Assembly: GCA_050293885.1 (NCBI GenBank)
Contig: JBNKNO010000016.1
Span: 1 to 57,872 of the forward strand
Direction of reading: 5' to 3'
DNA from: Nitrogeniibacter sp050293885
Lineage (GTDB): Bacteria; Pseudomonadota; Gammaproteobacteria; Burkholderiales; Rhodocyclaceae
Length of the DNA: 57,872 bases
This document shows positions 45,628 to 54,274 of this stretch, in pieces. Every line of letters begins with the position of its first letter. The first letter of the stretch is position 1. The notes beneath the pieces were generated by a model. It ran no database searches and was not told the DNA's origin. It worked only from the letters and a program-made list of their open reading frames with translations. The translations under genes were made by a program, and so were the position numbers.

Positions 45628-46872
45628 TCATGCCGGCAAGGCGACCTTGCCGTCGGTACTGAACTGATAGTCCTTGAACACGTGTTCGGCGTCGAGTAGC
45701 TGGTAACTGCCGTCCTCGTTCTTGACGGTGGTGTCCTTGAGCCGATAGGTGTAGTGCCCACAGGTCCAGCAATCGAAGTTGCGCATGTGGGTGCACAGGC
45801 AGGTCTTGTCGAATACCTTGACCTTGCGCGCATCCGGGTGCGCGGCCACTTCGCGGTTGTAGGCTTCGATGTACTGGCAGTTGCCCTTGGCGTCGAGCAG
45901 GTAGCCGTAGGCCTCGCAATTGGGGCGAATGCCGCTACCGATGGCCGGGCTGTTCTTGAGCATGCGCATGGGGTAGCCGGTGGGCGAAATCTGGTTCACC
46001 TCGATGTCGTCTTCGCTGGCCTTGAAATATTCCTGCTGCACATCGTCGGGCAGGCCGCATTCATGGGTGACGGTAAAGCGCGTTGCTACCTGCACCGCCG
46101 CCGCACCCATCTCGAGATAACTGACCGCGTCGGAGCCGGTAAACACGCCGCCGGCGGGGATGAGCGGAATGTCGAGCTGCTCGGCCTGCAACCAGTCGCG
46201 AATTTCGGCGACGATGACCGGCAGCGAGTATTGCGCCCAATCGAGGCCGAAGCCGAGGTGGCCGCCGGCCAACGGGCCTTCGACCACGACGTAGTCGGGC
46301 AGGCGACCGGTGCGCTTGCTCTTCTTGAGAAAGAGCTGCAGCGCCCGCAGCGACGAGACGATGATGCCCAGCTTGGCATCGTGAAAACGCGGGTGGTCTT
46401 CGATCAGCGCGAAGGAGCCCAAGTGCAGGCCGGCGGCCAGGGTGATGCCGTCGATGCCGGCATCGAGCGCCGTCGTCAGCCGCACCTTGAGCGTCTCCTT
46501 GGGCGCGTTCATGGTGAGCTTCTCCATGCAGTTGATGAAGATCAGCCCATCGCCCTGCTTGGCTTCCATGGTCGCGCTTACGTGGCGTGCGGTGGCTTCG
46601 GCCAGCAGCCCCATGTTGAACTGCACCACCGACTTGTCGGCGTTGGCGACGTTGAATTTGTACTGCTTGAGCTTGTCCTTGACGTACTTGGTCTTGAAGC
46701 GCCGGTCGGAGACCGTGGGGACCATGGCGTCGGAAATATGGCCGACACCGCCCAGGCGCGCGGCCACGAGCGAAAGTTCGGCGGTGGAAATGTCCACCCC
46801 CATGCCGCCCACCATGATCGGGACCAGTTCCTTCTGGCCCAGTCGCAGGCGAAAGTCGTCAACACGTTTCAT
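45628..46872 (-). CDS. NAD(P)H-dependent flavin oxidoreductase with Cys-rich C-terminus
   Basis: A 414-residue TIM-barrel flavoprotein of the nitronate monooxygenase superfamily: VPIMVGGMGVDISTAELSLV, GLAGGHLGF-type segment (EGPLAGGHLGFGLDWAQYSL), IPLIPAGGVFTGSDAVSYLE and MGAAAVQVATRFTVTHECGL. The C-terminal 100 residues are an extension with cysteines in ACCL-like pattern CLCTHMRNFDCWTCGHYTYR and one upstream (RPNCEAYGYLLDAKGNCQYI), which could bind zinc or an iron-sulfur cluster. Substrate unknown. It is monocistronic and differs clearly from the shorter enzyme at 17695. Confidence 0.88.
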   Translation of the reverse strand: MKRVDDFRLRLGQKELVPIMVGGMGVDISTAELSLVAARLGGVGHISDAMVPTVSDRRFKTKYVKDKLKQYKFNVANADKSVVQFNMGLLAEATARHVSATMEAKQGDGLIFINCMEKLTMNAPKETLKVRLTTALDAGIDGITLAAGLHLGSFALIEDHPRFHDAKLGIIVSSLRALQLFLKKSKRTGRLPDYVVVEGPLAGGHLGFGLDWAQYSLPVIVAEIRDWLQAEQLDIPLIPAGGVFTGSDAVSYLEMGAAAVQVATRFTVTHECGLPDDVQQEYFKASEDDIEVNQISPTGYPMRMLKNSPAIGSGIRPNCEAYGYLLDAKGNCQYIEAYNREVAAHPDARKVKVFDKTCLCTHMRNFDCWTCGHYTYRLKDTTVKNEDGSYQLLDAEHVFKDYQFSTDGKVALPA

Positions 46873-46993
46873 TCTTTTGCTGCCCCCCCTTGGCTCAAGC
46901 GCGCATTATCCCCCATGCGGTGCAAAGTGGGGGTTGGTCTGCGTCAAAGTTATCGAGCGCCGCTTCTGCAGTGCGCGACCGTGCCCGGTGTGC

Positions 46994-47776
46994 TCAGGCG
47001 TCGAATGCGTAGTCCACTGTCAGCGGCGCGTGATCGGAGAAACGCTCGTCCTTGTAGACCGCGGCCGACTCCGCCGTGGCGGCGATGCCCGGTGTGGCGA
47101 TCTGGTAGTCCAGCCGCCAACCCACGTTCTTGGCCCAGGCCTGGCCGCGGTTGGACCACCAGGTGTAGCAGGCGTCCGTCGCCTCGGGGTGCAGCTGCCG
47201 GTAGACATCTTTCCAGCCCACCTCGTCAAACAGACGCGTGAGCCAGGCGCGTTCCTCGGGCAGAAAGCCGGAATTCTTCTGGTTCGATTTCCAATTCTTG
47301 AGGTCCGCTTCTTTGTGGGCAATGTTCCAGTCGCCACACACGATGATCTCGCGGCCGCTGGCAAGCAACTCGCGCATGTGCGGCAGGAAGATGTCCATGA
47401 AGCGGTACTTGGCTGCCTGGCGTTCCTCCGAGCTCGAGCCCGAGGGCAGGTACAGCGAAATCACCGACAGCCTGCCGAAGTCGGCTTGCAGATAGCGCCC
47501 CTCGCGGTCGAACTCTTCATTGCCCAGCCCTTCGACGACGCGCTCGGGCGCGGTACGCGCATAGAGGCCGACACCGCTGTAGCCCTTCTTCTCGGCCGCA
47601 TGAAAGAAGCCGTGATATCCGGCCGGGCTGAGCATGTCATCGGAAAGGTCGGCCCGCTGGGCCTTGAGCTCCTGCAGGCACACGATGTCGGCGTTCTGCT
47701 GCGCCATCCACTCGAAAAAGCCCTTACGTTTGGCTGATCGGATGCCGTTGAGGTTGATTGTGATGACGCGTAACAT
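46994..47776 (-). CDS. xth: Exodeoxyribonuclease III
   Basis: A 260-residue AP endonuclease/3'-5' exonuclease of the Xth family: MLRVITINLNGIRSAKRKGF, DIVCLQELKAQ (metal-binding Glu), ISLYLPSGSSSEERQ, CGDWNIAHKEADLKNWKSNQ (catalytic Asp-Asn) and DYQIATPG with FSDHAPLTVDY at the end. It repairs abasic and oxidised DNA. ATG 47776 fits the family start. Only 34 bases separate it from the divergent pyrE start. Confidence 0.95.
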   Translation of the reverse strand: MLRVITINLNGIRSAKRKGFFEWMAQQNADIVCLQELKAQRADLSDDMLSPAGYHGFFHAAEKKGYSGVGLYARTAPERVVEGLGNEEFDREGRYLQADFGRLSVISLYLPSGSSSEERQAAKYRFMDIFLPHMRELLASGREIIVCGDWNIAHKEADLKNWKSNQKNSGFLPEERAWLTRLFDEVGWKDVYRQLHPEATDACYTWWSNRGQAWAKNVGWRLDYQIATPGIAATAESAAVYKDERFSDHAPLTVDYAFDA

Positions 47777-47810
47777 GGCCCATCCAGAACAATGCTGATC
47801 GGAAAAGAAC

Positions 47811-48455
47811 GTGGAGTTTAGCCGGGATTTCATCGCGCTGGCCTGTGACAAGGGCGTGCTGCGCTTTGGTGAGTTCATCACCAAGGCCGGCCGGACGTCG
47901 CCGTATTTCTTCAATGCCGGGCTGTTCAACGACGGCGCCTCGTTCGGCGCGCTGTGCAGTTTCTACGCGCGTGCCATCATCGCAGCCAAGCTCGACGCCA
48001 CCATGCTGTTCGGCCCTGCCTACAAGGGCATCCCGCTGGTGGCGGGCACCGCCATGCGGCTGGCGGAGTCGGGCGTGAATCTGCCCTACTGCTTCAACCG
48101 CAAGGAAGCCAAGGACCACGGCGAAGGCGGCTTGCTTGTTGGCGCACCGCTGGCCGGGCGGGTACTCATTCTTGACGACGTCATCTCGGCGGGCACCTCG
48201 GTGCGCGAGTCGGTCGACATCATTCGTGCCCATGGCGCGGTGCCGGCGGGGGTGGTGATTGCGCTCGACCGCATGGAGCGCGGCAACGGCGCGATGTCCG
48301 CCGTGCAGGAAGTGCAGGCCCAATACGACATGCCGGTGGTGGCGGTGGCCACGCTGGAAGACCTGATTGCCTATCTGGGCGACAACGCCGAACTGGCGGC
48401 CAATCTGGCGGCCGTGCAGGCGTATCGTTCCCGCTATGGCGTGACTGTGGACTGA
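47811..48455 (+). CDS. pyrE: Orotate phosphoribosyltransferase
   Basis: A 214-residue enzyme of UMP synthesis. The GTG start at 47811 gives MEFSRDFIALACDKGVLRFG, which fits the PyrE N-terminus. It has TKAGRTSPYFFNAGLF, FGPAYKGIPLVAGTAMRLAE, FNRKEAKDHGEGGLLVG and the PRPP motif RVLILDDVISAGTSVRES. It is divergent from xth, and its promoter must overlap the start of that gene. The next gene follows after four bases and is likely co-transcribed. Confidence 0.96.
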   Translation: MEFSRDFIALACDKGVLRFGEFITKAGRTSPYFFNAGLFNDGASFGALCSFYARAIIAAKLDATMLFGPAYKGIPLVAGTAMRLAESGVNLPYCFNRKEAKDHGEGGLLVGAPLAGRVLILDDVISAGTSVRESVDIIRAHGAVPAGVVIALDRMERGNGAMSAVQEVQAQYDMPVVAVATLEDLIAYLGDNAELAANLAAVQAYRSRYGVTVD

Positions 48456-48459
48456 ACAC

Positions 48460-49107
48460 ATGACGAGACGCTGGCAAATCGCAACTGCAATGTTCATGGC
48501 GCTGGCGGCGACGTCCGCCATGGCCGCGGGTTCCGCGAAGAAGGGGCCGAGCATTTTCTGCTGCGAGAACGCGGCCGGTCAGCGTGTCTGTGGCGATACC
48601 CTGCCGCAATCCTGCTACGGGCGAGCCTATCGCCGGGTGGCGAGCGACGGCACCGTCGTGCAGCGCGTTGCCGCGCCGATGACCGAAGAAGAGCGTATCG
48701 AGGCCACGCGCGTCAAGCGTCTCAAGGAGCTTGAAGAGGCGCGCCGCCGCAGCCAGCGTCTGCAGGATCGTGCCTTGCTCGATACCTACCGGGATGCGGG
48801 CGACATCGACACGCGTGAGCGTCGTGCCGTCGATGACATCCAGCGTGATCTCGACAAGGCCAACCGCCGTATGGCCGAGCTCGGCAAAGAGGCCGCGCAG
48901 CTACAGGAAGAATCCAAGCTGCATCCGCCCGGGCAGTTGCCGGTGGACCTCCAGCAGGCCATCAACGACAACAAGTCGGAGCAGGCTGCGCAGGACACCG
49001 TGATCGAAGCCAAACAGAAGAACATCGAGGCCGTGCGTGCGCGCTTCGCGCGGGATCGCGAGCGCTACAAGGCGCTGACCGAATCAGACCCGCCGCCGCG
49101 GCGGTGA
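48460..49107 (+). CDS. Secreted coiled-coil protein with Cys-rich head
   Basis: A 215-residue protein, starting four bases after pyrE. A signal peptide (about 1-23, ending SAMAAG) precedes a short head with four cysteines (IFCCENAAGQRVCGDTLPQS followed by C), which resembles the start of DUF4124-type domains, and then a long charged coiled coil (about 80-205; RRSQRLQDRALLDTYRD, KANRRMAELGKEAAQLQEES). It is probably periplasmic. I do not recognise a function; four-base spacing to pyrE suggests shared transcription but not shared function. Confidence 0.75.
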   Translation: MTRRWQIATAMFMALAATSAMAAGSAKKGPSIFCCENAAGQRVCGDTLPQSCYGRAYRRVASDGTVVQRVAAPMTEEERIEATRVKRLKELEEARRRSQRLQDRALLDTYRDAGDIDTRERRAVDDIQRDLDKANRRMAELGKEAAQLQEESKLHPPGQLPVDLQQAINDNKSEQAAQDTVIEAKQKNIEAVRARFARDRERYKALTESDPPPRR

Positions 49108-49123
49108 GTGGTGTGTCGCCATG

Positions 49124-49147
49124 AAAAACGCACCCGAGGGTGCGTTT
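49124..49147 (+). terminator. Intrinsic terminator
   Basis: Stem AAAAACGCACC with GGTGCGTTTTT, loop CGAG, ending in a six-T tract (49145-49150). It lies between the convergent coiled-coil protein gene and the O-antigen ligase-like gene. Confidence 0.85.
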
Positions 49148-49187
49148 TTTGTGCCATGTGCTCCGTCAGTTCCGATCGCTGCAAGGT

Positions 49188-51629
49188 TCAATTTGGCACT
49201 GACGAAGTGGCGCGCGCCGATGGTGGTGCCAGCGTCAGCGCAACCCAGCACAGCAGGAACAGCATGATCGTCATGCGCGGCATGTCCAGCAGGCTGTCGA
49301 AGATGCCGACGATCAGAAAGCCGATGAGACCGGCCAGCAGCGGTGGCGCGAAGGGGTGCGTTCGCACCCGGCCCAAGGCGGTACGCGCCAGTGCGGCCAG
49401 CAATGTGGCGCCGATGGCGATCACGCCCAGCCAGCCCTGTTCGATCCACACGTGAAGCGGCAGACTCTTGGCGTGCCACGGCAGATGATGGCGGTCGGAA
49501 CTGAAGAACCAGTGTGCGACCCCCGCGTGGAAGTCACCATTGGCCACGATCATGCGGCCCGTGTTGTCGATGATCTCGACGTCGTCAACATCGACCGGTG
49601 CCCGACCGGACGCCGCCAGCGACAGCACCGTGGGTTGCCAGTTGAAACCGGTGCTCGGCGTGAGACTACCCGCGTTCGTGCTGCCGCTGACCTCGGTCCA
49701 TTGATCGGCGTCGACCTTGAATTCCTTGATGGCGCATTTCTGTGTGTACAGCAGATGTTTGCGGCACACCTCGAGATGCAGTTTCGAGATGGCGGGGGCG
49801 CGGACGCGCATGCGGTAGTGGAAGGGGCCGAGCGTGTCCGACGGTACCTGCTGCGAGATGCGGAACAGTTCGCCAAAGCCGAGCACGGATCGGGTGGTGC
49901 CCAAGCGCGAGAAGCGGTTGCCGGCTTCGTCGGGCAGTTGCCACGATCCTGCATTGGCGGCGAGCGGACCGGCCCAGAAGTAGGCTTCGGGGTAGCGGCC
50001 CAGACCAATGCCGAAGAGTGCATCGGCAGGGGTGCGAACCAGTGACGCACCTTCCATCCAGTGATCGATACGGCCCTGAAGATCCTGGCTCGTGGTCGAA
50101 AAGCGCTCGCCCATGTAGTAGCTGCCGGCGCCGGCCGCCAGCGCGGCAACCGCGCCGAGCACCAGCAGCGCGGTGGTGGCCTGTTGTGCAGTGGCATGCC
50201 AAAGCGGTCGTGTGCTGACCTGAATCGTGAGGATTACAAGCCCGGCGGCGACCGCCAGGATGATGCCCGTGCTGCCGGTGCCTTCCCCCCAATGCAGGCC
50301 GACGCCGGCTGCGGCAACGCCGGTCGCCGCGGTCAGCGCCAGGGCCGTCGTGATACGCCCGGCCGAGGGCGATTGCCAAGCGCGGATGGCCAGCGCGAGG
50401 CCGGCGAAGAACAGCGCGCCGAAGACCAGATACGGCCCCTTGGGCAGATAAGTGGCGGGCAGACTGGCCAGGCCGAGCATGATCCCGAGGGCGATGGCGG
50501 TGAGCGAGACCCGTTTGCGAACGCCATGCGCGCGCCCGCCGACGAGATAGATCAGCCACACGAAGCCGAGCAACGCAGCCAGCCCGCGATAGCCACCGCC
50601 GGCAAAGCTGGCCGGTGCCAGCGCCAGCAGCAACAGTATCGCCACCCAGCCACCGCCGCGCAGGGTGGGTGGGCCGGCGGCGGCGATTTTCGCTGTCTGC
50701 GACCGCAGTGCCAGTAGCAGCACCACCAGCCCCACCCCGACGCCGGCGTACAGTCCGCGGGAGAAGGTGGTGAGCGTGGCGTAGGCGGCCACGCCGAGCA
50801 CGGCCAGCGTGAGGATTCGCCACTTGAGGTTCTGGCTCAGCAGAAAAGCCGCCAGCGCGAAGGGCAGCGTCAGTGCCAGCCAGCCGTCGAGCGTGGCGCC
50901 GCCCACATGCATGTCCCAGAACAGGGCCGTGGTGCGATAGTCGGCGGCAAAGTTGAGCAGGCCGGGGAAAGCGAACCGCTCCCAGGTGGCAACCAGCGAG
51001 GCCATGAGCAGGCCCACGATCAGACCCGTAGCCAGCCGCGTCGGTGCTTGCGGACCGAGGACGCGCCCGCTGGCCTGCAGTGCCGGGATCAGGGCCAAAG
51101 CCAGCACGAAGCCCTTGAGCAAGCGAACGCCATTGAGCGGCGTCTTGTAGCTGGCGAACAGGGCGGGGTCGTAAGGCGGCAATGGAATCGGTGTGCGCCA
51201 GGCGGATACCAAGTAGCTGATCGCGAGCAGCGTGAACAGCCCCAGCGCTGCCGGCCCGACGCGAAACGCCTTGCCCGCCGCGTGACTCGGCAAGGGGCGC
51301 ATCGCTTCGCGCAGACCCACGCCGGCGACCACCGCGAGCACCAGTGCGTCGCTCTCGGTGAAATGAATCCACCCCGTCCACGGCGCCAGATCGATGATCG
51401 GCCACAGCGCGGGCAGCACCCACGGCCATAGTGCCGGGCGCGCCGCGAACACCCCCGCGGCCACCACCACGACCGGCAGCACCATGGCGACTCCGAAGGG
51501 GTGGTGCCAACTCCATAGCCACAAACCCGCCGTGGCCAGCAGCGCGAGCAGGCAATGGAGCGTGCGCACGCGCCACGATGGCGCGGTGTGTTGTGAAGGG
51601 GGCGATCGGAAATCAGCCATCGGGGTCAT
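49188..51629 (-). CDS. O-antigen ligase/polymerase-like membrane protein with embedded soluble domain
   Basis: An 813-residue integral membrane protein with about a dozen spans. The central part has SLVATWERFAFPGLLNFAAD and LTTFSRGLYAGVGVGLVVLL, and a Wzy/WaaL-like loop with GRIDHWMEGASLVRTPADAL and FGIGLGRYPEAYFW. Between this and the last spans, about residues 575-740 form a non-membrane domain (HYRMRVRAPAISKLHLEVCR, KEFKVDADQWTEVSGS, APVDVDDVEIIDNTGRMIVA) that resembles a carbohydrate-binding beta-sandwich. The C-terminal spans resume at WLGVIAIGATLLAALA. It probably polymerises or ligates surface polysaccharide. Residue 51629 or 51620 may be the start. Confidence 0.75.
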   Translation of the reverse strand: MTPMADFRSPPSQHTAPSWRVRTLHCLLALLATAGLWLWSWHHPFGVAMVLPVVVVAAGVFAARPALWPWVLPALWPIIDLAPWTGWIHFTESDALVLAVVAGVGLREAMRPLPSHAAGKAFRVGPAALGLFTLLAISYLVSAWRTPIPLPPYDPALFASYKTPLNGVRLLKGFVLALALIPALQASGRVLGPQAPTRLATGLIVGLLMASLVATWERFAFPGLLNFAADYRTTALFWDMHVGGATLDGWLALTLPFALAAFLLSQNLKWRILTLAVLGVAAYATLTTFSRGLYAGVGVGLVVLLLALRSQTAKIAAAGPPTLRGGGWVAILLLLALAPASFAGGGYRGLAALLGFVWLIYLVGGRAHGVRKRVSLTAIALGIMLGLASLPATYLPKGPYLVFGALFFAGLALAIRAWQSPSAGRITTALALTAATGVAAAGVGLHWGEGTGSTGIILAVAAGLVILTIQVSTRPLWHATAQQATTALLVLGAVAALAAGAGSYYMGERFSTTSQDLQGRIDHWMEGASLVRTPADALFGIGLGRYPEAYFWAGPLAANAGSWQLPDEAGNRFSRLGTTRSVLGFGELFRISQQVPSDTLGPFHYRMRVRAPAISKLHLEVCRKHLLYTQKCAIKEFKVDADQWTEVSGSTNAGSLTPSTGFNWQPTVLSLAASGRAPVDVDDVEIIDNTGRMIVANGDFHAGVAHWFFSSDRHHLPWHAKSLPLHVWIEQGWLGVIAIGATLLAALARTALGRVRTHPFAPPLLAGLIGFLIVGIFDSLLDMPRMTIMLFLLCWVALTLAPPSARATSSVPN

Positions 51630-51773
51630 GTGCGCGAAGGAGGTGTTGCGATGCTAACCGATCCTCCCCGCCGTCGTCTCGCATGCACCCGGCCCGTCGC
51701 GTATTCGCAAGCCGCACCGGGGCCCGGTCGGCGGCGTATCATGGCGGCATGTTTTTGCCGGCCACCGACTCCC

Positions 51774-52535
51774 ATGTCTGAGTTCGAAGCGATCGACGCC
51801 GTTGCGGCACTTGTCAGCGATGCCAGTCGCATTCTGTTCATCACCGGCGCCGGCATCTCGGCCGACTCCGGTTTGCCCACCTACCGCGGCATCGGTGGCC
51901 TGTACGACGAACAACTCACTGACCACGGCATTCCCATCGAACAGGCGTTGTCGGGCCAGATGATGGCGCAGCGGCCGGAGGTCACCTGGCGCTATCTTTC
52001 GCAGATCGAGGCCACCTGTCGCGGTGCTCAGCCCAATGAGGCGCATCACGCGATTGCTCAGATCGTGGCCGAGCGCCCCGGCTCCATGGTGTTGACCCAG
52101 AATGTCGACGGTTTTCATCGCGCCGTCGGTACGTCGGGGCTGGTGGAGATCCACGGCAACCTGCATCAACTGTTCTGTACCGAGTGCGGGCGCGGGCGTC
52201 AGGTGCCGGACTTTGTCGGCCTGCAGATCCCGCCCGGCTGCCCGACGTGTGGCGGACTGATGCGCCCGGACGTGGTGTTGTTCGGCGAACCGTTGCCCGA
52301 GCAGCCCATGCTGCGCTTGGCACACATGCTCGAATCAGGCGTCGATCTGGTGTTCAGCATCGGCACCTCGAGCGCCTTTCCCTATATTGCCGGTCCGGTG
52401 CTGTGGGCGGCCGAAGAAGGCATTCCCACGGTCGAGATCAACCCCGGCGAGACGCCGCTCAGCGAACTGGTTACCTATCGTCTGCAGCTGGGCGCGGCCG
52501 AGGCAATGCGGGCGATTCAGTTGCGTCTGCCCTGA
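51774..52535 (+). CDS. NAD-dependent protein deacetylase, SIR2 family
   Basis: A 253-residue sirtuin from ATG 51774, the start that fits family length. It has the NAD-binding ITGAGISADSGLPTYRG, TQNVDGFHRAVG, catalytic His in VEIHGNLHQLFC, a zinc site (CTEC and CPTC pairs) and FSIGTSSAFPYIAGPVLWAA. It removes acetyl or other acyl groups from lysines. An upstream in-frame ATG at 51651 has a near-perfect Shine-Dalgarno (AAGGAGGTG) six bases before it and would add 41 residues; this is unresolved. The 3' end overlaps the convergent anti-sigma-like gene by 65 bases. Confidence 0.9.
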   Translation: MSEFEAIDAVAALVSDASRILFITGAGISADSGLPTYRGIGGLYDEQLTDHGIPIEQALSGQMMAQRPEVTWRYLSQIEATCRGAQPNEAHHAIAQIVAERPGSMVLTQNVDGFHRAVGTSGLVEIHGNLHQLFCTECGRGRQVPDFVGLQIPPGCPTCGGLMRPDVVLFGEPLPEQPMLRLAHMLESGVDLVFSIGTSSAFPYIAGPVLWAAEEGIPTVEINPGETPLSELVTYRLQLGAAEAMRAIQLRLP

Positions 52536-53673
52536 GCGGCTCGCCGACCAGTCGCAGACTGCCCGCGGGGCGCTCGGCGGTAGTGAGCATGAAGCGATCC
52601 GCGCGGCCGAGCGCCTGCATGCCTTGTTCGAGTGTCTGTGCAACGGCGCGGGCACGCTCGACATCCGCGGGCGCGACGATCAACTGCCATGCCGCCGGCG
52701 CCTCGCCGGCCAGCCGCTCGAGCAACGCTTCGGCCGGTGTCGCCAATGGGACGTCGATGGTTTTGCCGGGGGCGAGCGGGGCGATGCTGGCGGCGCCACC
52801 CTCGGCCTTGTGGGCGAGGCGCGCGCGCGCCGGCAGGGGCGCCGCCGGTTCGTCCGCTCGCCCTGCAGCGATGGTGTCGGTCGCGGCGTCCGCCATGGTC
52901 GCCGGTGCCGCCGGTGTGGGTTTGGGGGCGGGCAGGGCAAGTGCTTCGGGTGCGCCCGCGCGGGTCACCGCTGCTTGCGCATTGTCGGCGGGTTGCGGGG
53001 TGGGCGCGCGTCGTGCCGTGGTTGAGGGTTTGGCGGCCCGTTTCATCTCGCGCGCGAGTGGCTTTGCCTTGAATGCCGACGCGCTGGCGGCGCGTTCTTC
53101 CGCCTGCCGAGCGGCGCCAACCGCGGGCGGGCTTGCCGGCGCGGGCGGCTGTGTGTCGATTGCCTTGGGGGCCTGGGCGATCTCGTAGATCGCATCGGAC
53201 TCCGACAGACTCGGTGCCTGCGGATCGAACCACACCTTGAGCGCCACGCTCGCGGCCAGGGCGGCGACGGTGGCCACGCCGAGACCATTCAACCAGGCGC
53301 GCCAGGGTCGCGTGGGCGGTGGCTGGCGGGGTATCGCCGGGGTGCGCGCGTTTTGCGCCTGTGTCTTCAGCCATTGTGCCGTGGCGTCGCTCACCCCGGC
53401 ACCGAGCGCATCGCCCACGTTGCTGCCGTGGGCAATGTCGTCGAGCAGCGCATCGCGTCGTGGCCGCTGGGCGGCATCGAGACGCGCGGCTTCGGCGAGC
53501 ACGGCGGCTTCGAGCGAGGCGGGCGGTTCGAACGCCAGCGTTGGCGCATCGGTGCCGAGCGCACTCATGACGCGCTCGAACAGCTGCGCGGGCGGCTCGA
53601 ATGACGGCTGGCGGCGGATCAAGTCGGCCAGCGCGCCGTCACCGGCGAGAAAACGGTCGAAATCCGTGCTCAT
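52471..53673 (-). CDS. Putative anti-sigma factor, single-span, Ala/Pro-rich
   Basis: A 400-residue protein from the ATG at 53673, overlapping the sigma factor gene by four bases (ATGA). The N-terminal 140 residues are cytosolic and charged (STDFDRFLAGDGALADLIRR), then comes one membrane span (LNGLGVATVAALAASVALKV, about 145-165), and then a long Ala/Pro/Lys-rich periplasmic linker (about 200-310) and a small folded end (AWQLIVAPADVERARAVAQT, RADRFMLTTAERPAGSLRLV). The layout of cytosolic domain, one span and periplasmic tail is that of ECF anti-sigma factors, but no zinc motif is seen. Assignment rests on context. Confidence 0.65.
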   Translation of the reverse strand: MSTDFDRFLAGDGALADLIRRQPSFEPPAQLFERVMSALGTDAPTLAFEPPASLEAAVLAEAARLDAAQRPRRDALLDDIAHGSNVGDALGAGVSDATAQWLKTQAQNARTPAIPRQPPPTRPWRAWLNGLGVATVAALAASVALKVWFDPQAPSLSESDAIYEIAQAPKAIDTQPPAPASPPAVGAARQAEERAASASAFKAKPLAREMKRAAKPSTTARRAPTPQPADNAQAAVTRAGAPEALALPAPKPTPAAPATMADAATDTIAAGRADEPAAPLPARARLAHKAEGGAASIAPLAPGKTIDVPLATPAEALLERLAGEAPAAWQLIVAPADVERARAVAQTLEQGMQALGRADRFMLTTAERPAGSLRLVGEPLRADATESPALPRPRPAADDR

Positions 53674-54254
53674 CCGGGCGGCTCCAGCACGTCGCGCAGA
53701 TGGCGGAAAGCGTAGCGCAGGCGGCTCTTGACGGTTTCGAAACCGACGCCGACGGTGGTGGCGATGTCGTCCAGGCTCATGTCGGCGAAAAAGCGCAGCG
53801 CCACCGCTTCGCGCTGGGGCGCGGGCAGGCCCATGAGTGCGGCGCGCACGCGGCCGTTGTCCTGCTGCAGGCGCAGCGCAGCTTCGGGGGAGAGGTCCTC
53901 GTCTTCCGCTTCCGGCACGGTCTCGTCGCTCGTGGTGCGTTGTTGCCAGGCCGAGCCGCGGGCGTCGAGAAACAGGTTGCGGGCGATCTGGAACAGAAAG
54001 GTACGAAAGGCGGCGGTGGGAGTGTAGTCGCCGCAGCGCGAGAGCACACGGATCCAGGTGCTCTGGGCGATGTCCTCGGCTTCCTTGACGTCGCCCTGTG
54101 CCAGCCAGGCAATGAAGTTGAACAGCGCACGGTTGTGGCGCGCGAACAACTCGGCCGCCGGCTCGCGCACGATGCCGCGCGCGACGAGCAGCATCAGCTC
54201 CTCGTCGGGCAGGGCGGTGATCGGCGGGGCGTCGGGCGGCCGGGGGGTGGTCAT
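53670..54254 (-). CDS. ECF sigma factor (RpoE-like)
   Basis: A 194-residue RNA polymerase sigma-70 family factor. Region 2 has AAELFARHNRALFNFIAWLA, QGDVKEAEDIAQSTWIRVLS and FLFQIARNLFLDARG. Region 4 has MGLPAPQREAVALRFFADMS, LDDIATTVGVGFETVKSRLR and YAFRHLRDVLE. An ECF factor responds to cell-envelope or oxidative signals when released from its anti-sigma. Its start is near a large inverted repeat (54275-54387), and the anti-sigma-like gene overlaps its stop. The vWA lipoprotein gene upstream on the same strand may be part of the same regulon. Confidence 0.93.
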   Translation of the reverse strand: MTTPRPPDAPPITALPDEELMLLVARGIVREPAAELFARHNRALFNFIAWLAQGDVKEAEDIAQSTWIRVLSRCGDYTPTAAFRTFLFQIARNLFLDARGSAWQQRTTSDETVPEAEDEDLSPEAALRLQQDNGRVRAALMGLPAPQREAVALRFFADMSLDDIATTVGVGFETVKSRLRYAFRHLRDVLEPPG

Positions 54255-54274
54255 CCTGGAAACCGTAGTTGGAT

